A stretch of 64,000 nt of DNA, taken from assembly GCA_905221605.1 (NCBI GenBank), contig CAJNDS010002602.1, forward strand, positions 1 to 64,000. The letters run 5' to 3'. The notes under the pieces are model-generated. The model made no database searches and had not been told where the DNA came from. It saw only the letters and a list, made by a program, of their open reading frames with translations. Source of the stretch: Symbiodinium natans (Eukaryota; Sar; Dinophyceae; Suessiales; Symbiodiniaceae). The position numbers and the translations under genes are program-made. This document shows positions 53,220 to 64,000 of the stretch, in pieces (positions within the stretch are counted from its first letter, which is position 1; every line of letters starts with the position of its first letter).

Positions 53220-54440
53220 AGGGCTGCAGTTGCTGTACCCGTCGAGGAGGAAGACGTTGGAGAACAGGGCGCATCAAGCAAACACTATTGGATCGGAAAA
53301 GACTTGGCCCGGGCTCGAGATGAAGTGATCTTCTACGAGGTCGCCAAGACTTTGCAGGGTAAAGAGGGCTGGCAAATATTGAACTTCATGACGCCCTACA
53401 AAGGCAGGAGCCTGAGAGGTCCTGATGCGTGTGCCGCAACTTTGCTTTGCGCCCGATGCTCGCAATTGTTGATGCTTGTTGCTGAGGTGTTTGTCGTGTG
53501 CCTTACGCACAGAAGGATGGCAAGCCTGCGCAAGACGTTGACCTGATCCTTGGGATTCCAAGTGAACTCCCCACGTCATTTCTCATGGGGCGTTTTTGAG
53601 GATTCATAGAGCAGTCTGCATGTTGTACGAAAAAGCCTCTCCTCAAACTTGGCCGGTGAGGGAGCTTTCGTAATGAAGACTCTGCGCAGCTGATCTGCCG
53701 GTGCCATCCTGGGGTGCGTTTTTGAGGCAAATTCCCGGCTCATTCTGGCAAACGGGTGGAGGGGTGGGGGGGGGGGGGGCTCGCACCCTTTGTAGAGCAG
53801 TCTCCACTGAAGGCTTGGAATTAGGAGAGAAACGATGCTCGTGATGCTGGGTCGACGGGTGTGCGAGGGCGGGCCAGAACAGGACTGGTCTTGTGAAGAG
53901 GGGTCAGATGCGTTTCCCTGGAACTGCGTACTCCCTGGAACGGGGAACCCCCTTGAGAGTGCGAGGGTTCAGGGTTCGGGTTTGCGTATGTGTGCAACAG
54001 ACAAAGTAGAGGGCTGCAAAGCAGGAGCGCGAGCTTGGCAGAATACCGGCGCGATGCTGAAGTACACACGTGCACATGCACATTTTGTACAGCTTTGGCC
54101 TAGAGCGGCATGATGTGTCACGGCTTGGGGGGGGGTCCCTAAGCCCCGGAGCGGAAAACAACAACCTGAGTTCGCGGTCAAGTGATTGCGACTGGCAGGT
54201 CTATCATGATCATTCCTTTCTCGGGGATCATTGAGCCCGAACCCCCGTGGCACACAAGTCCCTCACGAAAGTGGCAAGTGCTCAGGATGCTGCTGCGAAA
54301 CTGCAGAGATGGATTTGTCTCTGCCCGGATGCTGGACATCAAGATGGGCAACGTCACTGCGGTCGGGGGATGGCAGGGCAAGGGCAGTGTCAAGGCATTT
54401 ATGCAGAGCCTCGGTTCAGTTCACAGGACGAGGCGTATGT
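53220..54440 (+). CDS. Inositol polyphosphate kinase-like domain exons
   Basis: Exon about 53220-53410 reads SSKHYWIGKDLARARDEV, IFYEVAKTLQGKEGW and ILNFMTPYKG. Exon about 54210-54420 reads WQVLRMLLRNCRDGFVSARM, LDIKMGNVTAVGGWQGKG and SVKAFMQ. The second matches the IPK family signature PxxxDxKxG, with the Pro replaced by Ala (ARMLDIKMG), followed by the T..xGWxGK stretch. The first matches the family's FYExL...FxPxYxG region. Role: ATP-dependent phosphorylation of inositol phosphates. It follows the PIPK exons by 150-400 bp on the same strand, so the two may be one bifunctional protein. Connecting exons in 53.4-54.2 kb are not resolved. Confidence 0.7.
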
Positions 54441-56530
54441 GCTTGACCAGAAGTCGCTGAGATGGGACCTGCTGCAAGGAACATTACAGTGGACCACAAT
54501 ACGAACTCGGCCGGAGAAGGCTTCCGCCCGCTCCTCAAGCCTGCTCTTTGTTGTAGGTGCGTCTACATAAGGATGCAGGCATTTTGTTTAATGACCCGAG
54601 CCGTGAGGGGGGCAAAAAACACAATTTGGAACCCGTGCAGTGAGAGAGATTATCATCGTGATCATCGCCATCAGCATCATCATATCATGATAAGGGTGTG
54701 GCTCGTTGCGAGGTTGGGAGGAAGTCTTGTGGCGAGATGGTGTCCCATAAGCCACAGATTCTAGAGTGGCTCCACGGGAGAGTTTGGTTGTGGACCATAT
54801 TGCATGTCGCTCAGGCCTCGAGGGGTTCGACAATCCACCAGCACTTCTCCGAAGCATCGAGCATCTGCAGTTGAACCACATTCCTCGGCATGCACAGAAG
54901 CCGCTAAGCTTGTGAATACGCTGCTTCGCTGACACGACAGGGGTTGGAAAGCTTGGAGTAGGGTCGCGGGCGGCGGCAAACGGGTGCACTCACCTCAGGC
55001 GGCTACGACGTTTTAACCTGCAGCGCATGCAGGCAGCCAGGGTACTTGAAGGGCATGGTAAGGATGTTCTATGGGCCTTGTGTCGTGTTGCATGAATGCG
55101 AGAGGCCAACGAGTTTCTTCGCATATTCTTGGACCTTCATCGAGTCCCAGAACACCTGGGCCGGGAGAATTCGGAAGACACGGATGGGCACGATGAGCCT
55201 TCGACAGCCTCCCAAGGTGGCTTTTGTCGATGCTGCGCTTTGGACCAGATATTGCTTCAGACGAAAAGCATGCTCATGTTGCACGAAGGCTCCAGGCGGC
55301 GCAGCACGCGGGAGACCATCCAGAAGCTCCTGTGCTATGGTTCGACTCCGGCTGCTCCTGTTCCCCACCCGGCCTACCCGGCCCACTCGGGTCACCCGTC
55401 GACGCAGGCCGCAAATGGATCTAGTGGTAGGGCTTAATTGCAGGCTTGCCTCGGCTTTCTGCACCAACCACGCTAAAGTATCATTAGGCCCTTGCAAGGA
55501 TTTAGATGGTGCATGTTGTGCACCAGTGCATACAGGGTCCACTAGGTGGAAGTCAGCCTTTCCACACTTGTCGGAGGCTCCCCCTGCAAGTCAGCTTCGG
55601 GCGATCGAGGTTCAGGATATTCTTGCCCGAGCCATCGCATTCACACATTGATGATCACGGCATCTTTGTTATTTTACCTTTGTAGGAGCTGGTCTTGCTT
55701 CAGTGCATTCAGCAGGTCTCTCGTCTCGACTCAGTGAAGTGTGTGCTTGTTCAGGATCACATGGGTGGCTGATCAATAGGAGGGCAGTTCATCAAACCGA
55801 GGTTGCTGGTCTCGTGGCAGCTTGTCGCAAGGCGGGATAGGCTTTTGAAAGATTCAGCCAGTTGCTCAAAAAGGGATGTCGGGGCAGTGGCTTTTGCCAT
55901 GTCTGAGCACCGAGGAAGTATTGACAACCTAAGAGGCCTTAAAGCCGAAAACAACCAAGCACTTATTCTGGCTCACGATACGAAGGCCTTTATACGAAGA
56001 CCTTTTGAATTTAAGGTCTTCGTGGGGATTGAGTTTTGCATAGTGGAATCTACAGCCCTGAGTCCGTGATGCAGTTTGGGCAGCATGCGCGAAACCTTGC
56101 GGCACATCTTGTGCTCACTTAGAAGTATTTGGTGGCGACTTGGCAAGCGACATGTCTTGTGCTGCCGGCATCTTTAAACATAGTAATATCACCTTTTGCT
56201 TCAACAAGCTTGACATTGCCACTTTTTCGCAATGTGCAAGTTCTTTCTGATGGACCGGCAGACTTCTAGGTTTCCTTTGCAGGGCTGGATCATTCGACCA
56301 TGCTCACCCAAGACGCCTTCACCTAGATGGCGCACTTAGAGCCAGAATCCAGCCAAAGCAGCTCGATTGGGGTCGTGACGTTAATGCCCAGTAGTGTTGC
56401 CGTTCAGCTGGAAGCACCCTCGGAGGTGCCGGTTCCACAACAATGGATAGGCGGGTCGGGTGTGAGCTGATTTCAACACTTGTGAAAATGGAAGTCGCCC
56501 CAAAGCTGCCATTGCACGCCGTGATTGAGA
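54440..56530 (+). other. Probable intron/exon mixture, exons uncertain
   Basis: Two candidate exons: about 55096-55170, with ANEFLRIFLDLHRVPEHLG, and 55686-55769 after TTTGTAG, reading ELVLLQCIQQVSRLDSVK. Both are plausible C-terminal parts of the IPK-like domain but have no diagnostic residues. CAT/ATC-rich short repeat at 54650-54690. Otherwise nothing recognised. Confidence 0.35.
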
Positions 56531-56559
56531 GTTGGTTTTCAGAGTGGCGCACGAGGCTC

Positions 56560-56940
56560 TTCTGTCATGTTCGTCTTTGATTGTGCCAGCCTTCCTCAAC
56601 GAAGTGCCGTGCAAACTATGCTGACTATTCCAGAGATTCCAGTTCCAGCTCGAGTGCACATCTTCGATTGGGGTCGCTCGGAGCTCAACACCGAGGACTC
56701 CCACGCCTTGCTCTCGCAAGCAGAGCAAGCTGACAGGCAGAAGTTCTGGCGTCTCTACCGCGTGGCTTTAGCGAAGCTGCTCTACAACTGCTGCAGCCTC
56801 TATGTGGCGAGGTTCTGGAAGCCAGTGGCCAGTATTACTTTCAGGATTTGGGACAAGGATGCGTTCACAGATGACGACTTCATCGGAGCTGCCGACCTTA
56901 GCTTAGTTGAACTGCACAATCTGTGTCAAGCGATGGCAAG
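56560..56940 (+). CDS. C2-domain exon with FDWGRSELNT stretch
   Basis: One long exon frame. VPARVHIFDWGRSELNTE and a helical segment (QKFWRLYRVALAKLLYNCC) precede the C2 strands SITFRIWDKDAFTDDDFIGA and ADLSLVEL. WDKDAFTDDDFIG is the C2 calcium-loop and strand pattern (D-x-D...DDFIG). C2 domains often bind phospholipids, some with calcium. Position after the lipid kinase and IPK-like exons, same strand, suggests it belongs to the same gene or pathway. The FDWGRSELNT block is outside the classical C2 fold and I believe it recurs in algal proteins, unchecked. Confidence 0.65.
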
Positions 56941-57084
56941 CTGTGACGCAGAGACGAGACGAGAAAGATTGAAAGAGAGACTGCTCACAAACGGCCCACT
57001 TTCGGCTCCCCTTCGGGGGGCCATGCGTGCAGCGAGAGAGAGAGAGAGGGCGGCCCTCCTCAATGGGGGAGGCTTAAGTGCGTA

Positions 57085-57345
57085 GAAAGAAAAAGAGAAA
57101 GACAGAAGGAAAGAGAGAGAGAGAGAGAGAGAGACAGAGAGGGGCAAGCCAACGACAGGGGGGCCTCAAAGCGCGAAGAAGCAGAAGAAGCAGAAGAAGT
57201 AGAAGTAGAAGTAGAAGTCGAAGTAGAAGTAGAAGCAGAAGTAGAAGTAGAAGTAGAAGTAGAAGAAGAAGCAGAAGAAGAAGAAGAAGAAGAAGAAGAA
57301 GAAGAAGAAGAAGAAAAAGAAGAAGAAGAAGAAGAGAGGGAGACT
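57085..57345. repeat. GAGA and GAAGTA/GAAGAA purine microsatellite
   Basis: About 260 bases of almost pure purine on the plus strand: GAGA run at 57114-57140, then GAAGTA and GAA repeats. It is probably intronic. The open Arg/Ser and Phe-rich frames across it are repeat artefacts. Confidence 0.9.
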
Positions 57346-57406
57346 GACCGGCCCTGGTGAGCGCTCCATTCTATGCAGTTCAAGGCCAGCTTGAAATTCG
57401 AGAATC

Positions 57407-57582
57407 CAGGTTCTTTCAGCGGAAGATGCTGTTGGCATGAAGGACCTCAAGCTGCAGGACCCTATCGAGCCCAGGCTGAGAGTTTGAATGTCGGTGGCCC
57501 AATGCCTTTCTGTGTGCAGGACCTGAGCGGCAGCCGCGTGAAAGCTGGATTCCTCTTCAAGGCATTGCTTCCAAAGAATTGA
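57407..57582 (+). CDS. Candidate small exons, C2 region
   Basis: After CTTTCAG a frame reads EDAVGMKDLKLQDPIEPRLR, and after a further CAG near 57522 a frame reads DLSGSRVKAGFLFKALLPK. Both would fit between C2 strands, the second resembling the G-x-L-x-x-x-L last strand. Boundaries uncertain. Confidence 0.35.
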
Positions 57583-57874
57583 TCGTATACCCCTACAGTA
57601 CATGTCATGTGATAATGATCTTCTACCTTTCCAAAATATAATTAGTTCCCGAGCCACCAGCAGGACTTCCCCAAAACAGTCATTCCCCTACCGGTTGGCA
57701 ACGGTAGACCATCATGTCCGCCATATCGCGGCCTGCTTTGGGAGGGAGAGACGTCTTTGAAAGTCTCTTTCCGGCCGCTGGACCTCCCCACCACATCACG
57801 CCTGCGTGGAGGCAGGAGAATGGAACAATGGACAACTGTTGTGCCAAGCATGAGGCTGTGCCCTCCCTCAAGGC

Positions 57875-58245
57875 ATGGAAGTGTGCCTGCACGAGGCCAA
57901 GAACATCCCCAAGTGTGCCTTGAAAGCATCGAAAACACTTCAAGAACATCTGCATGCATTCCTTTACTTGGATTTGCTCCGAGGTGATGTTGCCAGTGCT
58001 TCAGATCCTTTCGTCGAGGTCTCGGCGCTGGGCATCAGTGCCAACGTCGTGCGCAAGCACTTGGGCCAGGGATTCATGCACACTATTCTGCGCACTCCCG
58101 CCCATTGTAGCACAGTGATCAAGGACACTTGTTGCGGAGAGCAAAGTTGTCTTTTAGATCTGTCACATGTGCTCGGTCGCAAGCATGCCATGTGGCACAG
58201 GACAACCATTCCCCTGCGTGGGAGGAAGAGTTTGAAATAGGACAC
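57875..58245 (+). CDS. Second C2 domain exons
   Basis: The frame from 57875 gives VCLHEAKNIPKCA (strand 1) and, after a helical insert, DVASASDPFVEVSALGI, the SDPFVEV strand typical of C2. A small exon near 58111-58123 (STVIK) joins 58201 (DNHSPAWEEEFEIGHL) across a 77-nt GA-AG intron, giving the TVIKDNHSPAWEEEF pattern (NPxWxExF) of C2. The first-strand exon may contain an unspliced insert (ALKASKTLQEHLHAF). Confidence 0.65.
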
Positions 58246-58786
58246 CTGACTGATGCGGCGAAAGCACCTTTTATGGAAGCTTTAGCAACAGCGGTGGGCA
58301 AGGTGTCTCGGCCATCAGTTAGAAAGTGTCTCATGGGAGGCAGGGTATGCTGGCACGCAGGCTTGAGTGGGTGTCGTCACTAGTGCCTCTAAGACTCTAG
58401 AGTGGCTGGGCCTATGTACAGGTGGCAGACGACGCTGACTTGGCATGTTGGTTTCCACTGCAGTTCAGCATCTTTGGCGACTCTTGTGCTGGCGAAGATG
58501 CTTTCGTGGCGGCTTGTGTAGGGTGTGAGTAAAATGATGGATGTGCCAAAGTTGCACGCCACTTGAAAGCCCTGTCTTGTTGCCGTTGTACAGAAGTCTG
58601 GGAGGGCACGCCCCGTTGTCTGCTGTGAAGTGGTGTAGAGCCGTCAGACAGCCGCACTCAAGGATGGGTTAGCGACGCACGCAGCCAAGTTCGTTTGCAC
58701 ATTGCAGGGAAAAAGAGGGTTTCTGCAGCTTGGTGCAGTTCTGATGTAGAGAGCAGGGCAACTGCTTGTTTTCACTTCTCTCTCAG

Positions 58787-61700
58787 GCAAGCTGGAGAAG
58801 TTCCGGTCTCAGCGAGGTGCTGCGCGGCATTTGGCCACAGCCCTCGGTGATGATGCCCGAGATGCATTCCGGAGAGCTTTGCTCCAAGGCGGGTCACGGG
58901 GTACAGCGGGGCACACTGGAGCACAGCCAAATCTACTTCTGTGCCTAATAAAACGAACGAGCAGAAAATCCTGTCAGTCAGAACTGTTCAGACACATGCA
59001 GATGCAAAGCTGTTAGAATTAGAGATTGCCTGAGGAACACATCAACCACGCTGTGCAAAGTTGGGATTCGTTGGCCCTGCGCGTGCTGGGAAGACATCGA
59101 CGTTGCAGGCTTCCGGCGAAAATCAGAAGTGTGCTGTCTTGCGGTTGCTGAGCAACCAGAGTCAAACTCGAAGACGTTTGGATAGAAGTTTGCGCGTTCT
59201 GTACATGTTTGTTCCACGGTTGCAGGCGCTGGCTGGTCTGCCTCTGAGGCAGGACCTCCATGCATTCCTATGCAAAGTAAGGCCAAGAGCAATGCGACAT
59301 ACCAAATGTCAGGCGCGACCAGGAGAGCACGCACGGTTTGGCTTGTTGGGCACTATCACAGGAGCCGGCACATTTGAATATGCTTGTGGTGGGAGAACTA
59401 CATAAGCTTATCGTTTTTTGCATATGGAAGGAAGTTCAAACACATGAATATATCGTTTTGCTCATCGAATGAGATTTAAGTTGCGATGCAAGTGATCAAT
59501 TTGGTGGCATAAATATACCTCTGTATTAACGTAGGATGATTCAATTGGAGTGAGGCAGTTGCAATATCAAGACGCATGCTCGTGGTGTCCAGCTTTGGGC
59601 ACTCTTGTTGCCATTCTGATGCAACTGAGGAAGCTTAACCCATGTTTTTCGGCTTCAAGTTCGGGAGCACGATACGCACGAGCGAATTAAACCAAGTTCT
59701 AATGCAAGACATCTGCACACCGTTGCAAAGGAGCTCCTGTCAGCGGCTCCGGGCCAGCGCTGGCAGCTGCAGGAGAGTGCGGGCAAAGCGTCCAAGTGTT
59801 GGGGATGTGTTGGTCTCTTAGTATTGGCCTGAGACACTTTTTATGTCCAGGACGCACAGGCTGTTGCCAGCAGCAATCGCTGGGACCGCGGCGTTGCGAA
59901 GCATTTTGGCGCTGATGTTCCAGGGACAGTTTTACTGATGATATTTGCGCCCTACAGTCAGCAGTAAACGAAATGCCTCGAAGCGCCTCAAGTGTATGCA
60001 GGTTTCAATTTTGGAGTTCTACCTCAGGTATGTGGCAGACCTAGTACGTCCGCCTGGGAATGCCGAGCCGCCCAGTGCGGCAAAGATGGGCACCCTGGAC
60101 TGAAAGAAATGGTGTGCCACGCCTGGAGCTTGCAGCGGCCTTGCCAGGAAGACAAGCCCTGGATGACAAAGCCGTCATGAAGCGCATGCCTGTGGATTTG
60201 ATTGCAAGGCGGGCGACTTGTGTGGCATTGCAGAATCAAGCTCTTTCCACCGTTTCGCCGTTTGCAGTGTAATAAGTAGGCGGCTGGGGGAGACAGCAGC
60301 CAACGCGAACACTTCCCACGAAGACAACACTATTGTCTTGGAGGCGCAGCTGGTTCTCAAGAAGCACGGTCCTGTCGACAATATATCTTCTGCAACAACT
60401 TTTGGTGTTGAGGCTTACGACTTCGGCGGGCAGGAAGTCTATTATGCCATGCACCACTTGTTTCTCAGTGCTTCCTGGCGGCGGCTGTTTCTGTCGGCAT
60501 CGTGTATTGAGCGTCAGCATGGCGCTCGCAACGCACAACGTGAGCAACTGAGGATTATGGCATTTACTTGGCTTGCATCGACCTTTCTGCCTTCAATGCC
60601 GTCGGCTCTGGCGGTGATCTGAGAGAAGAGAAGGACTCCGGGGCCTGGAACACCTGGCAAGCGATGGAGTGGTGGCTGGCTTCCATTGCCGTTCACGCGC
60701 CGAACTCGCCTGTAGCCATCGTCGGTACGCATGACGATTGTGCCTTCCCCGGAGTCCAGTTGAGTTTGAGTTGTGTTAGGTTGCTTGTTTGAGTTTGCTT
60801 CGCGATCATGAGGTCTTTCGCCAGACTCCCGTCGAGCTGTCTATGCAGAGGTCAATGAGCGCATTTCAGCTTTCTGCACCAAGCTGCCCGAACTGAATGA
60901 GTACTTGCCTCAGAGTGGCCATGATGTGTGTGTGGAAGCGCATGGAGTCTGCCTTTTGAGTTTCAATAATGGCCAGTAATCAAGCGAGAACAGGCAGCTG
61001 CAGATCAATGAGCAGAGCCAGCTGTGCTTCTTCCCGGTTGACAATGCCGGAGTCGACAGTGGGAGCCACTTGGCGGATGTACATGTCGTCATGCACTTGT
61101 CGGGCATTTCATCCGCGTATTGCGGCATTCACCAGTGAACACCTGTTTGACAATGTCAGGATCTCTTTCTGATCTTCGAGAGGCAATTGAGAACATGGTT
61201 GCGAAGTTATTGCAAGGACCCGCTCGGCCACTGCAGTGATCTGCGGCGTGTGCCTTGCAGTGCCTTGCACAGACAGCGACGACCAAAGGACCGCTTGGGA
61301 CGCCTATTCCACTTCGCTGGAGCCACCTATGGGCGGTGCTGCAGCGGACCGGTGGAAGTGGCAACCTTGGACCGCTGACGCGCGTGGCCTGGCGTCAAGA
61401 AGGCTTCAATGAAGGCTTCAATGAACGATTCTAGATCCCGCCGATCGCCACCGCGTTTGAGTATATTTGAGTGCTGCCCTCGCCGATTGCAAGCAGCTTC
61501 AGACTGGGATCATTTGAGGTGGAAGACCTCTGGCCACGCTGCCGAAGATACGGGTTTGAATCGCAGAGTGAACTGCCACTGCCTTAGACCCTGTCAGCAT
61601 CTGCAAGGGAATCGATCACCGAGCGCAGACAGGAAAGCATGAGTTGATGTTCTCTGGGTGCCGTTCCATGCCAAGTGCCCACCCTTTGACCTTGTACCAG

Positions 61701-63458
61701 GCAGAGCTTCCTACGGCACTTTCACGGTCTCGGGGCCCTTCTTCACTTCCCCGACTCGGTCTTCGAAGAGCTGAGCATCTCGTTTGCGCAGAACTTTTTG
61801 CCTCACAAAAGCTTGACACATTGTCTACCAGAACCCAGTGTTTGCTGGTCATTCTGTTTGGCACATGCTTGGTCTCGGAAGCCACATCCCAAAGCACACA
61901 TGGGAACTTTTCTTAAGTTGGATTGGTGTTCTCCACGTGGCCACAGTATCGTTGTTGGCGGGCTGCTTATTCGGCTTGATAAACACAGCCATGCAAGCCG
62001 AACGAACTCAAACAACGAGAGCCGCATGGCAACAGGAGATGTCATCTGCCTGAAGCCTGGATGGGTTGGCGACGCGGCGGCAGCCGCACCATGGCTCAAA
62101 AGATCTCTCGCAAGAAGAGCTCGCTGACAACGCACGCAAGCGGCAAAAGCGTACTCCAAAAGCACATGTCGCCGCAAGGTTCTCACGGCAAAGGACAAGG
62201 TCTTCCAAGGTTGCGTCACTCACGTTGCCGAGCTGAAAGAGAAAGGCGCCAGGGCTCAGTTAATGTCCGCTGCAGAGCTGTTCATGTGCCCTTTGCCAGG
62301 TCAGCTTATCTAGGTCAAATCTAGGTATGCATTTAGTTGCCACGCAGCGGCTAGTTCCGACTGGCACTGCTTTGTCGTTTAATTCTTGCTGTGCAGAGCA
62401 ACCTGAAGGTCTGCTCCATGCACAGCTCCTCGCAGCTGTGTGGCGGGCCCGGCACTTTGCCAAGCATCAGAGCGAGCTGGTCGGCCTTCTACAGGCACGG
62501 GCGATGAGGGGATATAGGAAATCTGAGCCATTGCGTGCAGGCAGCATGCGGGGTGCGGTTGTCACTGCAGGCTTTGGATCTGCTCCTGGCTTGGGGGCAC
62601 GACAAGCAGAGCCCGCTTCAACATCGGCGTCTTGGCCACAGAAAGCACGCGGCGTACAGACTGCCACCTCGCATTTGTTGTTTCTCGGCTTTGGTTCATG
62701 TCTTCATGTCGCCTACCCGCCGGATTGAGGCAGGATATGTTTCTGGTGCCGTCGCAGCTGCCTTTGCGGCCATTGCGTGAGCGCGAAGGTGACGAGAGCC
62801 AGGATGGATGCGTGCTGTACTTGGACTTCCACGGTCTCCTCCGTCGCCTTCTGCCAACCTTGATCCCGCGATTGCAAGCCAGCCGCACAACGCCCGCCAG
62901 CCTTTCATCCTTGGCCCATACTTTCAGACTCTGAGGCTCTGCAGCTTGAGCAAGGTGGAGTCTGGAGTACAGATCTTGTCGATGTATGCAAACTTCGTGA
63001 CTTGGATTCGTAAACCTTGCTGGCTGCTTTTCTTTCTCTTTGAACGGGTGCTCCCAGACTCTGCAGAGCTATGCCACCGCTTGAGTTTTTCGAGGCGACC
63101 TTTGCCGTGTCCACGCAGGGCCAAGCTCAGGGGGACTCCCTGCGATACTCAGGGCACTGGCGGCCCAGAGAGAGACTGAGCCAAATTCTGAAAGCATCGC
63201 GTGAGAGTTCTGAAGCAAGAGATGTGGCGTGCTGTTCTTCATGTCGGTGTTAGTGTGACAATGTGTGCTAGTGTGCATCGTTTCGCTGCGAAGCAAGGAT
63301 CCTTTTAGTGTCCGTGCAGTTCTTCGGATGCAAAGCGATGTGAGCATGATGTGGGTGCTGGGCCATGGTGTGCTCTTTTGGATGATCAAGCTCTGAGATT
63401 GCGCATCAAGGCCATGTGGCGATCTCTTGCGGATCTCCTTGCGACCACGCCGCACTGA
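58787..63458 (+). CDS. Roc-COR (Roco/LRRK-type) GTPase exons
   Basis: Exons in order. 58787 to about 58910: KLEKFRSQRGAARHLATALG. About 59058-59108: GFVGPARAGKTSTLQ (P-loop, G1). 59226-59276: ALAGLPLRQDLHAFLCK. About 60270-60469: VEAYDFGGQEVYYAMHHLFL (G3, DFGGQE at 60419). 60553 to about 60740: DYGIYLACIDLSAFNA and SPVAIVGTHDD (G4, GTHxD). About 60995-61049: SQLCFFPVDNA. 61160-61216: SLSDLREAIENMVAKLLQ. 61289 on: PLGTPIPLRWSHLWAVLQ (COR start). 61701 on: SFLRHFHGLGALLHFPDS. About 62396-62515: EGLLHAQLLAAVWRARHFAK. 62734 on: MFLVPSQLPLRPL and LLRRLLPTLIPRL. 63381-63458: LRLRIKAMWRSLADLL. The G motifs and the LHxLGxLLHF and FLVPSxLP blocks are those of Roco proteins. No leucine-rich repeats or kinase domain are visible inside the window. 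A candidate exon at 60117-60236 (DDKAVMKRMPVDLIARRA) may fit between G1 and G3. Confidence 0.82.
63069..63253 (+). CDS. Candidate exon in the COR region
   Basis: The frame reads FEATFAVSTQGQAQGDSLRY and RERLSQILKASRES, hydrophilic and protein-like, between the FLVPSQLP exon and the C-terminal exon at 63381. No family motif, so this is tentative. Confidence 0.3.
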
Positions 63459-63902
63459 GGTGGCGAGCGCTCGAAAGCCATCCCGAAAACTGACCAACCC
63501 TCGACATCCAAAACAGTCAGCAAGTCTGGCATGTCTGGCTTCTTGTTTTCCTGAGAGGCACCCGCAAGACAGTCCTGGCGCCATATCGAAGCTGGGAATG
63601 CCATCATGGTTAAAGCCATCTCTGTGTCTGTGTGACCAATGCTTGCTGTCTGTGCATTGTTTGTCGCGCTGAGGAGCGACTTCTACACAACTTCCGCGAG
63701 GCAATCGCAGCGTGGCTGCCAAGGATCCCTCGCTTTGTGCCTTGATGGTTTTGGGACAGAGGTCCGAGCACGACTTGTGCCTTACTGAACCTGTACAGGA
63801 TAAGTTTTCGAGCTGGAATCCGATGCCCTTCCTGCACTGCTGGGCACACACATGCTGCGCGGCAGAATGGTTGCAGAGCTTTGGTTCGGAAGGGATTGTT
63901 GT

Positions 63903-64000
63903 CAAAGCTTGCGCTGCGGCGAGGTCCTTGACCTGCACGGCGTGCTTCGGGATGAAGACCTAGCTGTTTGCCCCAGATCCGGCTTCTCGGATCTTGTCAT
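63903..64000 (+). CDS. Candidate exon running off the window
   Basis: The frame LRCGEVLDLHGVLRDEDLAV continues to the window edge (PRSGFSDL). It resembles repeat or enzyme sequence but I cannot assign it. It could be the next exon of the Roco gene. Confidence 0.25.

Noticed and set aside
57078-57657. Arg/Ser-rich and Phe-rich frames at the purine tract
   Set aside because: Translation artefacts of GAAGTA and GAA repeats; not conserved protein sequence.

Overview
The window looks like nuclear DNA of a dinoflagellate, possibly a Symbiodiniaceae-like lineage. This is inferred from four things: many short exons whose introns start with GA, GC or GT and whose downstream exon starts with G; related genes lying head to tail on one strand; a LINE family whose reverse transcriptase and C-terminal motifs I associate with dinoflagellates; and large amounts of satellite and microsatellite DNA. 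There is no rRNA, tRNA, CRISPR array or prokaryotic operon that I can support.

Layout. (1) 1-16.5 kb is a tandem satellite of two related unit types, A (about 2.05-2.13 kb, six copies) and B (about 1.4-1.7 kb, three copies, the first cut by the window edge). (2) 16.5-24.5 kb is a Ty1/copia-type retroelement on the minus strand. It has a 2,502-codon open frame (Gag, protease, integrase, RNase H tail) but no reverse transcriptase core, and a second 526-codon frame overlaps its middle. (3) 24.5-29.7 kb has no gene I recognise. (4) 29.7-41.25 kb is a mitochondrial carrier gene resembling the S-adenosylmethionine carrier (SLC25A26 group). Its second resolved intron (about 9.6 kb) holds two decayed LINE copies, and the younger copy is split by a 1.5-kb transposon-like element with terminal inverted repeats, an 11-bp target duplication, eight copies of a palindrome and an 800-bp microsatellite. 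(5) 41.7-46.6 kb is a second carrier gene of the same group in the same orientation. (6) 46.6-50.4 kb is unassigned. (7) 50.4-64 kb, all on the plus strand, reads as a phosphatidylinositol-phosphate kinase, then an inositol polyphosphate kinase-like domain, C2 domains, and a Roc-COR (Roco/LRRK-type) GTPase. These may be several genes or one large multidomain gene.

Working together: the 50-64 kb block joins phosphoinositide synthesis, inositol phosphate phosphorylation, C2 domains (often membrane-binding) and GTPase signalling, which suggests one signalling locus. The carriers would move SAM or a related nucleotide-like substrate across an organelle membrane. The rest is mobile or satellite DNA.

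The most notable general observation is that in 14 of 15 introns whose ends I could fix by protein homology, the first two bases of the intron equal the first two bases of the next exon, so each intron sits between a short direct repeat. All exon boundaries were derived by eye from reading frame and family motifs and need transcript support.
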